From: Candidatus Helarchaeota archaeon
GTDB taxonomy: Archaea > Asgardarchaeota > Lokiarchaeia > Helarchaeales > HEL-GB-A
NCBI GenBank assembly: GCA_016840125.1
Contig: JAEOSY010000447.1
Location: 1-25,793, forward strand
DNA length: 25,793 nucleotides
Direction: 5' to 3'
A program made the position numbers and the translations under genes. This document shows positions 1 to 7,600 of this stretch, piece by piece (position 1 is the first letter of the stretch; every line of letters begins with the position of its first letter). A model generated the notes under the pieces. It was given only the letters and a program-made list of their open reading frames with translations. It did not search any database and was not told the origin of the DNA.

Positions 1-65
1 AATGTGAAAAAAAGAAAAATATTAAATTAAAGCAAGTTGCCTATGTTTATAATAAGGCGATTAAA

Positions 66-737
66 TTGATAAAGACGAAAAAGAAAGCGTTTTTCTTCGG
101 AATTTTAACGGCAATAGTTCTCTCGCTCTCCTTTATAACTCCAGCTACCGCGCGGACTACAGTTTGGGGATGGAAACCGATACCACTCACGGATTTAGCC
201 GATGACGTCTATCAATACCTTCCTGGACAGTCCCCACAAGAAGGCGTGCAAGTTAGTCATCAAAGTGGGATTGATATCGTGATGGTTGATGTTCAGGGTT
301 CCATGTTCATTATAGTATGCAGTTCTACTCCCCTAACCGGTGCGAATTATAATTACACAATCGATATTGACACCGATGCAGATGATCTTGCAGAATATAT
401 AGTATTTTGGTCCGCATCTGGTTTTGTTCTTCAACGATATAGTGATTGGTATTATTGGACTGGCGCAATTTGGCAGGTATCCCCGACCAGCTTTGGAACG
501 GGCGGATCTGGCAATAATCTGACTATTAATATCTCAGGCACTCCTATAGCAAACCTTGCTTCCGCACGATTAGCGGTTACTTCTACATATACTGGTAATG
601 GTACATATCTTTTCCTTGATTATGCTCCGAACCCTCCTACCAACACTGGTGGGATTTTGTTTCTGATTATCATCTTTCCGCTGATTGGAGCAGTTATTGC
701 AGTGTATATCATCTATAAGAGACGCGATATGATTTAG
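66..737 (+). CDS. Secreted, C-terminally membrane-anchored surface protein, unknown function
   Basis: Not recognised. The 223-residue product has a signal peptide (MIKTKKK, a hydrophobic stretch to about residue 25, then a cleavage-like ATA site near 29). A roughly 160-residue external domain follows, rich in Tyr, Trp, Asn and Thr with several N-glycosylation sequons. A TM helix at about 195-216 ends in a short basic tail (YKRRDMI). The motif DIDTDADD near residue 97 could bind calcium, and the fold is probably a beta-sandwich. The start is TTG, with AAGG eight bases ahead and an AT-rich TATA-like stretch at 20-30. It is separate from the next operon, which has its own promoter. The reading frame is secure; the function is unknown. 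Confidence 0.8.
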   Translation: MIKTKKKAFFFGILTAIVLSLSFITPATARTTVWGWKPIPLTDLADDVYQYLPGQSPQEGVQVSHQSGIDIVMVDVQGSMFIIVCSSTPLTGANYNYTIDIDTDADDLAEYIVFWSASGFVLQRYSDWYYWTGAIWQVSPTSFGTGGSGNNLTINISGTPIANLASARLAVTSTYTGNGTYLFLDYAPNPPTNTGGILFLIIIFPLIGAVIAVYIIYKRRDMI

Positions 738-933
738 GATTAAAACTCAATTCTCCCTTTTTTTATAAATTTAAATGCGTTCTGCTTTAGAGAATCCCCT
801 CGTGGCGGATTCAGGTGGCGACGAGACTTGAACCCAGTCTTAGACTATATTTTCCGACAACAAAGGATTTCATTCCCATCTTAATCAGCTCCTTTAACTT
901 ACCTTTTTCGACTCTTAGTTCGTGCGCGATTTC
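738..933. other. Intergenic stretch with a tRNA 3'-half-like motif
   Basis: This is mostly empty sequence between the surface protein and the operator of the next operon. On the minus strand, 813-836 reads like the T-arm and 3' acceptor strand of a tRNA, with GGGTTCAAGTCTC followed by GTCGCCA. I could not find matching D-arm, anticodon arm or 5' acceptor, so I do not call a tRNA. A reading frame open from 815 into the next gene has an unconvincing composition and lies upstream of the likely promoter. Confidence 0.4.
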
Positions 934-935
934 TA

Positions 936-980
936 CAAAGTACTTTGCCACACAAAGTTTAAATACTTTGCCCTACAAAG
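936..980 (+). promoter_or_regulatory. Promoter with tandem CTTTG/CAAAG operators
   Basis: A TATA box (TTTAAATA, 958-965) lies between two 17-bp copies of TACTTTGCC-NN-ACAAAG (941-957 and 964-980, 15 of 17 bases alike). Each copy is an inverted repeat of CTTTG and CAAAG with starts 10 bases apart, one helical turn. A further perfect palindrome, CAAAGTACTTTG, lies at 936-947 and shares a half-site with the first copy. Bound protein would cover the TATA box and the start site. The obvious candidate is the winged-helix regulator at the end of the operon, giving autoregulation (inference). Confidence 0.75.
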
Positions 981-1018
981 CAATGTTAGATAATACCAAA
1001 ATTCAAAGTGATGAAAAA

Positions 1019-1672
1019 ATGTCGGATGAAATCGATTTGAAACAAATTGAAAGACGCGCCTTTACTTCAACCTTTCAAGATGGTTTAGTTGAAATGGTTT
1101 TGGGCATTATGATCATGGGTGGGGGTTTCAACATGACCATTACTAATTTCTTTGATTCTTCTTGGTTTGCCCTATTATTCATAGCCTATGGGATTATTGG
1201 CTTCATGATGTTTCTCTTGGGTAAGAAATATATCACTATCCCGCGCTTAGGAGTAGCTAAATTTGGTCCTAAACGCACTGCTGCCCAAAAGAAACTAGTA
1301 ATGATCTCACTCCTTTTCGTAATTGCGACAACAATCCTCGTAATTTTAACGGCGAATAATCTACTCCAACAGAGTTTATTTGTAGGAATTGGCGGGATAA
1401 TTATCATTTCTTTATTGGTTGTCACGCTCCCAATTAGTATAATAGCATACCATCTAAATTTTACCCGATTGTACGCAATCGCGGTGTTATGCGGTTTAGC
1501 TTGGCCTTTTGATGACGTGTTACGTTCCTTTACTGGTAGTCCCTTTCGCGCACTCATTTCATACGGTTTGTTTGGAGGCAGTATTCTGATAATGGGCTTG
1601 ATATATCTTCTTCGGTTCATGCGAAAATATCCATTGCCATCCAAGGAGATGAAACCAAAAAATTCAAGGTGA
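1019..1672 (+). CDS. Polytopic membrane protein, paralogue 1 of 3
   Basis: A 217-residue protein with about six TM helices. The cytosolic N-terminus reads DLKQIERRAFTSTFQDGL and a conserved loop near residue 72 reads IPRLGVAKFGPKR. Both motifs recur in the next two genes, so these are tandem duplicates. Function is unknown; such proteins are often paired with PF13601-type regulators, and transport or membrane-stress roles are only guesses. I chose ATG 1019 over ATG 983 because GTGAT, complementary to the 16S 3' end, sits six bases ahead, the paralogues begin at the same motif, and the TATA box at 958-965 puts transcription start near 988, downstream of 983. It is first in a four-gene operon, seven bases before the next gene. 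Confidence 0.85.
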   Translation: MSDEIDLKQIERRAFTSTFQDGLVEMVLGIMIMGGGFNMTITNFFDSSWFALLFIAYGIIGFMMFLLGKKYITIPRLGVAKFGPKRTAAQKKLVMISLLFVIATTILVILTANNLLQQSLFVGIGGIIIISLLVVTLPISIIAYHLNFTRLYAIAVLCGLAWPFDDVLRSFTGSPFRALISYGLFGGSILIMGLIYLLRFMRKYPLPSKEMKPKNSR

Positions 1673-1679
1673 AGAAAAA

Positions 1680-2279
1680 ATGTCAGAAGAAATTGATTTG
1701 AAGCAAATTGAAAGAAAGGCTTATACTTCCTACCACCAAGATGGACTGATTGACATCATGATCGGGATTGCCCTAGTATGGTTTATCGTGTGTATGGCAG
1801 TTGAACTGGTTTGGCTTGGCGGAATCATCGTTGCCGCTCTCATTCCTGTCTATATTGGTGCTAAACAAAAACTTACCATTCCCCGCATCGGCTATGCGAA
1901 ATTTGGCACAAAAGGAAGGGGGCCAGTATTTGTTTTATTGGGTATCTTCATATGCTTTGCTTTCCTAGGCTTAGTTTTTGCTTTGATGTTTGTGGATCCA
2001 AGCACTCGAGCCTGGATTGAACTCATTCTAGTTAGCTATTATAATCTTATCATCGCAGGAATAGCTGGTGGTCTTACTTTGATGATTGTGGTTAGTACTG
2101 GAATAAAACGGTTTTATTTCTATACGCTTCTTATTCTAAGCCTCTTCATTATTGCTCAAGTACTCAATTTAAATCTCTTATACACATCCAGCGCTATTGC
2201 AATTAGCTTTATCGCCCTTGGAGTGATTACCCTGATTCAGTTCTTACGGGAAAATCCCTTACCGATGGATGGTGTCTAA
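1680..2279 (+). CDS. Polytopic membrane protein, paralogue 2 of 3
   Basis: A 199-residue integral membrane protein with the family signature at its N-terminus (MSEEIDLKQIERKAYTSYHQ, then DGL) and the loop IPRIGYAKFGTKGRG near residue 70. About five or six hydrophobic helices follow. The C-terminus (IQFLRENPLP) matches LLRFMRKYPLP and LIRFLRKYPSL in its paralogues. The ATG has GGTGA seven bases ahead. It is the most diverged of the three, with a shorter first helical hairpin and no WPF motif before the last helices, which suggests a distinct role in a hetero-oligomer (inference). It starts seven bases after gene 1 and ends just before gene 3. Confidence 0.88.
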   Translation: MSEEIDLKQIERKAYTSYHQDGLIDIMIGIALVWFIVCMAVELVWLGGIIVAALIPVYIGAKQKLTIPRIGYAKFGTKGRGPVFVLLGIFICFAFLGLVFALMFVDPSTRAWIELILVSYYNLIIAGIAGGLTLMIVVSTGIKRFYFYTLLILSLFIIAQVLNLNLLYTSSAIAISFIALGVITLIQFLRENPLPMDGV

Positions 2280-2292
2280 GCTGGATGAAAAA

Positions 2293-2925
2293 ATGGATTT
2301 ACAAGAGATCGAAAAAAAAGCATACAGATCCACTTTCCAAGATGGTTTATTAGAAATTGAAATAGGCGTTTGGCTCTTGGGAGCTGGTATTATCAACTAT
2401 TTTTATGATCTGCTACTCCCGGCTTATAGGATTTTGTTAATTCCTGCGATTGTTTTCTTAGCACTCCTATTCTATTGGATAGGAAAGAAATTTATTACCC
2501 ATCCAAGAATTGGAATTGCCCGATTTGAATCTAAGCGAGGATACACAAAAAACGATTTCTGGCAAGTCGGACTCAGCGCATATTTTGCTGCAACATTTCT
2601 AAATATTATACCCATTCACGACACTAATTTATTTAACCTTGAACTCGGAGGTGTATTTATCATTGCATTGTTGTTCATTACGCTTCCGTTAAGTCTTTTT
2701 GCCTATAAAATGGAGGTCCCTCGGTTATATATAATTGCAGTATTATATGGATTGAGTTGGCCATTTGCCGAGATACTCCATAACTTTATTGGTGCGGGAT
2801 TTGATGGGCTTATTCCATTTGGTGTAATAGGAAGTAGTGTTATCATCATGGGACTGGTGTATTTAATTCGATTTCTGCGTAAATACCCATCACTATCGAA
2901 GGAGATTGCTGATGGCTCCCAGTGA
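2293..2925 (+). CDS. Polytopic membrane protein, paralogue 3 of 3
   Basis: A 210-residue membrane protein with about six TM helices. It has the family N-terminus (MDLQEIEKKAYRSTFQDGL), the loop HPRIGIARFESKRGY, and the segment GLSWPFAEILHNF that matches GLAWPFDDVLRSF in paralogue 1, so paralogues 1 and 3 are the closest pair. I chose ATG 2293 because it lines up with the paralogue starts and GATGAAAAA precedes it as in gene 1. ATG 2269, which adds eight residues and overlaps gene 2 by 11 bases, is possible. The 3' end overlaps the regulator gene by 14 bases, so translation of the two is probably coupled. Confidence 0.87.
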   Translation: MDLQEIEKKAYRSTFQDGLLEIEIGVWLLGAGIINYFYDLLLPAYRILLIPAIVFLALLFYWIGKKFITHPRIGIARFESKRGYTKNDFWQVGLSAYFAATFLNIIPIHDTNLFNLELGGVFIIALLFITLPLSLFAYKMEVPRLYIIAVLYGLSWPFAEILHNFIGAGFDGLIPFGVIGSSVIIMGLVYLIRFLRKYPSLSKEIADGSQ

Positions 2926-3244
2926 GCGAGAAGCTTGGGATGAAACAACTTCTCTTAGTACTATTAATAAGGTAATCCACGAACCTGCCCGTCTGAAGAT
3001 AATGGCGCTCTTATATGTAGTGGAAAGTGCTGATTTTCTGTTCATCATGCGCCAAACTGGGTTGACATACGGAAACCTTTCCTCGCATATGAGCAAGCTC
3101 GAAGCAGCAAACTATATTGAAGTGGAGAAGGCGTTTGTGGGACGAAAATCCCATACTATGCTCCGCCTCACCGAAGAAGGACGTATCGCATTTCAAAAAT
3201 ATCGCAACATTATGAAGCAGCTCTTTGAAGAAACTGAAAAATAA
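2912..3244 (+). CDS. Winged-helix transcriptional regulator (PF13601/HTH_27 type)
   Basis: A 110-residue DNA-binding protein that closely follows the HTH_27 winged-helix pattern: IHEPARLKIMALL (helix 1), ADFLFIMRQTGLTYGNLSSH (helix-turn-helix), KLEAANYIEVEKAFVGRK (recognition end and wing), then LTEEGRIAF. There is no separate ligand domain; members usually dimerise and respond to small molecules or protein partners. ATG 2912 has a strong AAGGAG seven bases ahead; the TTG at 2906 is less likely. It overlaps the end of the third membrane-protein gene, so it is made with its probable target operon. It probably binds the operators at 936-980 (inference). A hairpin and T-run end the operon. Confidence 0.92.
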   Translation: MAPSEREAWDETTSLSTINKVIHEPARLKIMALLYVVESADFLFIMRQTGLTYGNLSSHMSKLEAANYIEVEKAFVGRKSHTMLRLTEEGRIAFQKYRNIMKQLFEETEK

Positions 3245-3266
3245 TTGTTTCAATGAACCTTTTTAA

Positions 3267-3295
3267 CTCTTTCAAAGAGCTTATTCTTTTTTTTT
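3267..3295 (+). terminator. Operon terminator: short hairpin plus nine T
   Basis: A perfect CTCTTT-C-AAAGAG inverted repeat (3267-3279) is followed by TTATTC and a run of nine T at 3287-3295. It lies 22 bases after the regulator stop, in a convergent gap. Oligo-T is the usual archaeal stop signal. Confidence 0.65.
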
Positions 3296-3340
3296 GGCTG
3301 ATTTAGATTTTAATAAGAGAAACCTTGGTTTTTACAAGAT

Positions 3341-4468
3341 TTAACTGAATTCTTCTTCGAGAAGAGTGCTGATCCCTCTAAATTGGTCAATATTACCCTC
3401 GTAATTTACGAAACTTTCTTGGTAAATGCTTTCGATCTTACGTAGAAGCCGGTCTATTTTCCACTTCAGGAGTTCTAGATACTTCTTCGAAAATAGAATA
3501 ACAATCACCTGCTCACCGTGGGTGAAAATGAGGGTAGAATCTCCATGGTCAATATAATTAACGTCCTCGGAACTCTTTGATAACTCCTTAAGCATGACTC
3601 CAATTCCTGCTAAACCGCCTCCAATAATTACTTCCGATTCAACTGATTTATCATCAGATCTCTCGTCAAGTAATTTTTCTTTTTCGAAATCAAACGAAAA
3701 AATGGGAATGCCAGAGCCCCGTAAGATGACAAAGAGGCTAGTAATAGAACTTGGCCACTCGAGCTCATCCATACTTCGGAGTGAGAGTGCACTGACACCC
3801 AAAATAAGAAGCCCGGTAAGACCAAGTAGACCCCCAAAAAGATAAACCTCATCTCCGTAGGCGTCGATCATAGCATCAGTCTGAAAGATCTCGCCGACTG
3901 ACCCAAGCATGAATCCAAAAAACATCATCCAAATAGCCACACCCATTGAAGAAAGCAGTAATTTTCGAAAATAATAAAGAAGTACTATCATAAATGGAAC
4001 GAAAATACCAGGAACGGAAATAGAAAGAATAATGCGGGACGGATCCCTAGGCAGAAAAACGGTTATGATCGTTAGAATGACACCCGCCTTCCAAAAAATC
4101 CCCCAGGTCTTCATTTTCATGTTTCTCTCAAAAACAAAAACAAGAAGTACAATCCCAATCATAGAAATTGTATAACTAATATTCAGAAGCATATCCCGTT
4201 GATCTACCAAATTTAGTGGTCCTAAGTACGCATCCGTTATCAAATAAATAATTGAGATAATCACCAACGAGAGGTATACTGCCAGCCATCCTGGAACAAG
4301 CTGTACTTTTATTTGATTCCTGTGTGCAATGATCCATTCCTTTGCCATATAGAGCGAGAAAACGAGGAACATGGCGATTTTTATATAAAAAATCCCCACT
4401 GCAAAATCTCGAACCATCACATCTGCGAGTTGGTCTGGGATAATTGGATCGAAGATCAATGAACACAC
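3341..4468 (-). CDS. Seven-TM membrane protein with cytosolic longin-like domain
   Basis: A 375-residue protein. Seven hydrophobic helices lie at about 21-42, 55-80, 97-114, 124-139, 146-168, 172-192 and 206-230, giving a receptor-like 7-TM layout. The C-terminal part (about 241-372) looks like a longin/SNARE-like alpha-beta domain: a strand pair (SLFVILRGSGIPIFSFDF), a helix (GGGLAGIGVMLKELSKS), strands (DSTLIFTHGEQVIVILFS) and two long helices. Such domains in Asgard archaea and eukaryotes bind small GTPases or coat proteins. I infer a membrane sensor or docking protein that signals to a GTPase. The start is GTG with weak ribosome-site support; an in-frame ATG lies at residue 18. The stand-alone promoter carries a 24-bp palindrome. 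Confidence 0.82.
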   Translation of the reverse strand: MCSLIFDPIIPDQLADVMVRDFAVGIFYIKIAMFLVFSLYMAKEWIIAHRNQIKVQLVPGWLAVYLSLVIISIIYLITDAYLGPLNLVDQRDMLLNISYTISMIGIVLLVFVFERNMKMKTWGIFWKAGVILTIITVFLPRDPSRIILSISVPGIFVPFMIVLLYYFRKLLLSSMGVAIWMMFFGFMLGSVGEIFQTDAMIDAYGDEVYLFGGLLGLTGLLILGVSALSLRSMDELEWPSSITSLFVILRGSGIPIFSFDFEKEKLLDERSDDKSVESEVIIGGGLAGIGVMLKELSKSSEDVNYIDHGDSTLIFTHGEQVIVILFSKKYLELLKWKIDRLLRKIESIYQESFVNYEGNIDQFRGISTLLEEEFS

Positions 4469-4512
4469 CTACTTCAATGGGTTAAGCTCCCACAATGAAT
4501 GCAGTCTAAACT

Positions 4513-4545
4513 CTTATTTATATCTTACATTAGCTAATGTAAGAT
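4513..4545 (-). promoter_or_regulatory. Promoter with 24-bp perfect palindromic operator
   Basis: On the minus strand a TATA box (ATATAAATA, about 4514-4523) lies some 45-55 bases ahead of the GTG start at 4468. Immediately upstream, overlapping the BRE position, 4522-4545 is a perfect 24-base palindrome with half-site ATCTTACATTAG and centre TAGCTA. The placement fits an operator for a dimeric repressor or activator of the 7-TM/longin gene; the regulator is unknown. Confidence 0.7.
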
Positions 4546-4563
4546 TATAACTTGTTTATTGAT

Positions 4564-4570
4564 AAAAAAA
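4564..4570 (-). terminator. Oligo-T stop downstream of the first TIR receptor gene
   Basis: Seven T on the minus strand lie about 130 bases beyond the receptor stop codon and just ahead of the 7-TM gene promoter. The rest of 4546-4698 shows no gene or repeat I can support. Confidence 0.35.
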
Positions 4571-4698
4571 GAGAGTTCACGATTATTATAAGAAATAGTA
4601 ATCGGTTTCGAGTGATTCACATTGTTTTGATGTTCAACCACTTACGTAAACGAAGAGTAATCCATCTGGGGGACATTTACTAATATAGGTATTAAATT

Positions 4699-7600
4699 CT
4701 ATCTTTTTGGTGAGGCTGGAAGTTTCTTCTTGGAGGCAGGACTCTGCTCAAGGTCCTTCTTCAACTTTTTTTCCAAAATAGTGTGAAGAGTGGCTCGAGA
4801 TTCCTCAGAAATGCCAATAAGTTCTATGAGTTTCTCAAAATTGGCTGGTGTCAGAGTGATATTATATGCATTTATTCGACGTAGGACCTCTTTATCCTTC
4901 AGAAAGTGTTTATTGTCAATACTCCATACACCTAAGACATCGCCGTTTTTGATAAGGATTTTTATCAGCCGTCTCATTTGATTCTCACTTAAATTTAAAG
5001 CGGTTTCAAGCGCAGGCATGAATAGGATTGACGATTTCTTTAATTGCACGTGCATTTTGTCCAGATCTAGTTTTAATTTGTCAAGATACTCCGAAAGATT
5101 TCCCACTATCTCGTCAAAATTATCCTGTGTTAGGGTGAAGCCAAATTCCCGCTGCATATCCAGCTTTGCTAGATCTGCCCATTTGAGGTCTTCTGCCTTA
5201 AGTGGAATGATGAAAATGTCATTTTCCCGAGCCAATTTGATCTCTCGTTGGCAATCCTTGGATTTGATCGAATTTTTGGTCGCGAGAAACACAAAAACAT
5301 GAGATAGCGGGACCGTAGCCTCCATCCAATCATCGATATTTGCCTTCATACCTTCCTCGCAGATGAAGCCCTCCTTTACTTGCTTCTTGCTCGCTATATT
5401 GGACGCAAGCTCTCCCACTCTATACTTTTTGTAGTCTACCATGGCATGGCTAATAAACACGTTGATTGGAGGCTTCCTGCCGATGAGCCCTTCCCGGCGA
5501 AGGTAATACAATAACCCAGCAGTAACAGCCACCGCTATTGCTATCACGATAAAGGACCAGAGTTGGAGTGGCTCGGGATTAACAGTAACCACAACTTCAT
5601 CAGAAATAGTGGCGCCTGCGCCATCATACACTATTATTTTGTAGTGGTGCGTTCCAACACCAAGTGCGCTGACATCAATGGCGATTGGAACGGTCGCGCT
5701 CCAGTTCCCACTCGCAATGAGCGCACCATTCCTCGTGATGATATAATACGTGTCTGGAGAAACGAGGTCCATGATGACCCAGCTGATGGTTTGGTTCGTA
5801 GTACCAAACTGGTAATCCAGATCGGGGGGCGTGGTTATGGCAATTGGATCATTAATAGTGACCAGTACCGTGTCGTTCACAATCCAGTTAAAACCAAGGA
5901 TGCCATCCTCAACTACGATGGTATAATACCAGAAACCAATACCTAATGTTGTCAAATTTGTATGAATGATATTCTCGTTGATCTCCGATGACCACGTCCC
6001 ATTCGCAATTTCCATGCTATTCCGAACTACCGTATAGTTAGCCGAACTGTTGAGATAGCTATCCGTGATAATCCACTCGATAAAGGGATTCAAATATTCC
6101 ATTGTCCCGTTTTGATACGTTAAATCAACGGGTTGGGTAACTATCGGGCGATCATTCACCGTCACAATCACATCATCATAAGCAATTCCATGCAGGCCAT
6201 CATCTAAAGTTATGGTGAAATTCCAGGTCCCCACGCCTAATCCATCCGTATCATAGGTGATGTTTTCATAGGCAGTCCAAGCAGCGTCTGCGACCAACGT
6301 CCCGTTTCTACGAATGATGTAATTCGTGGAAGACACGCCTGCATCACCGATAAACCAGTTGAGCGAATTTCCTAAAGAGCCTAATTCGTAATATGGATTT
6401 GGAGGATTGATCATTACGGGAGGATCGTTCTTATAGAGAATTCTTGAATAATAAATATTTTCATCTCCGCGCTCGACCCATACTATATGGACATTCCCAT
6501 TGCCGTCCATCACAAGGGATGGATCTTCAGAGTCAGTTGAAGTTCCCACAGAAACTACCATAGTTGGGCTCCAACGCCCCATAGAAGTTCTCCATTCACG
6601 ATAGACAATATCCAAATCCCAACCCTCACCACCGTATTCAGTCCTCTCTTCCCACGCAAGATGGATATTACCGTTTGCCTCTACTGCGAGCGATGGATTG
6701 AACGAGTCGAAAATTGAGTCTGGGGTCAGCATGGTTGTATTACTCCACAGATCTGTAGACACATTATAATTCCTGAAGAAAATGTCCGTATCTGCAGGAA
6801 AGTTGATTTTATCCCTCCATGCGATATAGATATTTCCAAAACCATCTACTGCAAGAGAGGGGTTAGCTGACTCTTCGGTAGATTCCGTAGAGACGACCGT
6901 GATATTACTCCACGTGCCCGTAGAAACGGTGAGATTCCTGTAAAATATATCATAATCATAATCGCAGCCGGTGTGATTAGTTTTATCTCGCCAGGTGAGA
7001 TGCACATTGCCAATTTGATCCACTGTTAGGTCTGGCCATTCTGAATGTACAAATTCTTCCCACGCTATATCGATTATATATGCGTTGGAAACCACGGTTG
7101 TGTTGCTCCAGACACCGGTGGTTGCGTTATAATGCTTGTAAAAAATATCCCAGTCCGTAGACGCACCGAGGATATCCGTTTGGTCTTGCCATGCGACGTG
7201 GACATTTCCATCGCCATCTACCGCAAGAGATGGAAGAAAAGAGCTGGTAGTCGATTCCGTGGAAACAATCACCATGTTACTCCAGGTGCCAGTAGCTACT
7301 GTATAGTTAATATAAAATATATCAAAGTCCGTACCTGCACCACTGTAATTTGCGTCATCATACCAGGCAAAATGACTATTTCCAATGCTGTCCACTACAA
7401 TTGAGGGGTTGTACGTGAATGTTTGATTTGATTCCGGGAAAATTACAGAGGTATTGCTCCATTTACCAGTAGCTATTGGGAAATTCTTGTAAAAAACATC
7501 AAAATCATTCGAATAATCATTGCCCACAAGAGTTGTCCGATCGACATAAGCAAGGTTGACGTTTCCAGTTCCATCTATTGCAAGATCTGGGAATTTAGAG

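Noticed and set aside
813..900. Complete tRNA gene on the minus strand
   Set aside because: Only the T-arm and 3' acceptor resemble a tRNA; no anticodon arm, D-arm or matching 5' strand could be built.
815..1018. N-terminal extension of the first membrane-protein gene from 815
   Set aside because: It crosses the operator and TATA box, has unlike composition, and the paralogues all start at the motif reached from ATG 1019.
1186..1644. 152-codon minus-strand frame
   Set aside because: Antisense to the first membrane-protein gene; Arg/Ile-rich shadow sequence without a ribosome site or any family motif.
7045..7404. 119-codon plus-strand frame within the first receptor gene
   Set aside because: Mirror of the coding repeats on the other strand; no promoter and no protein-like pattern.
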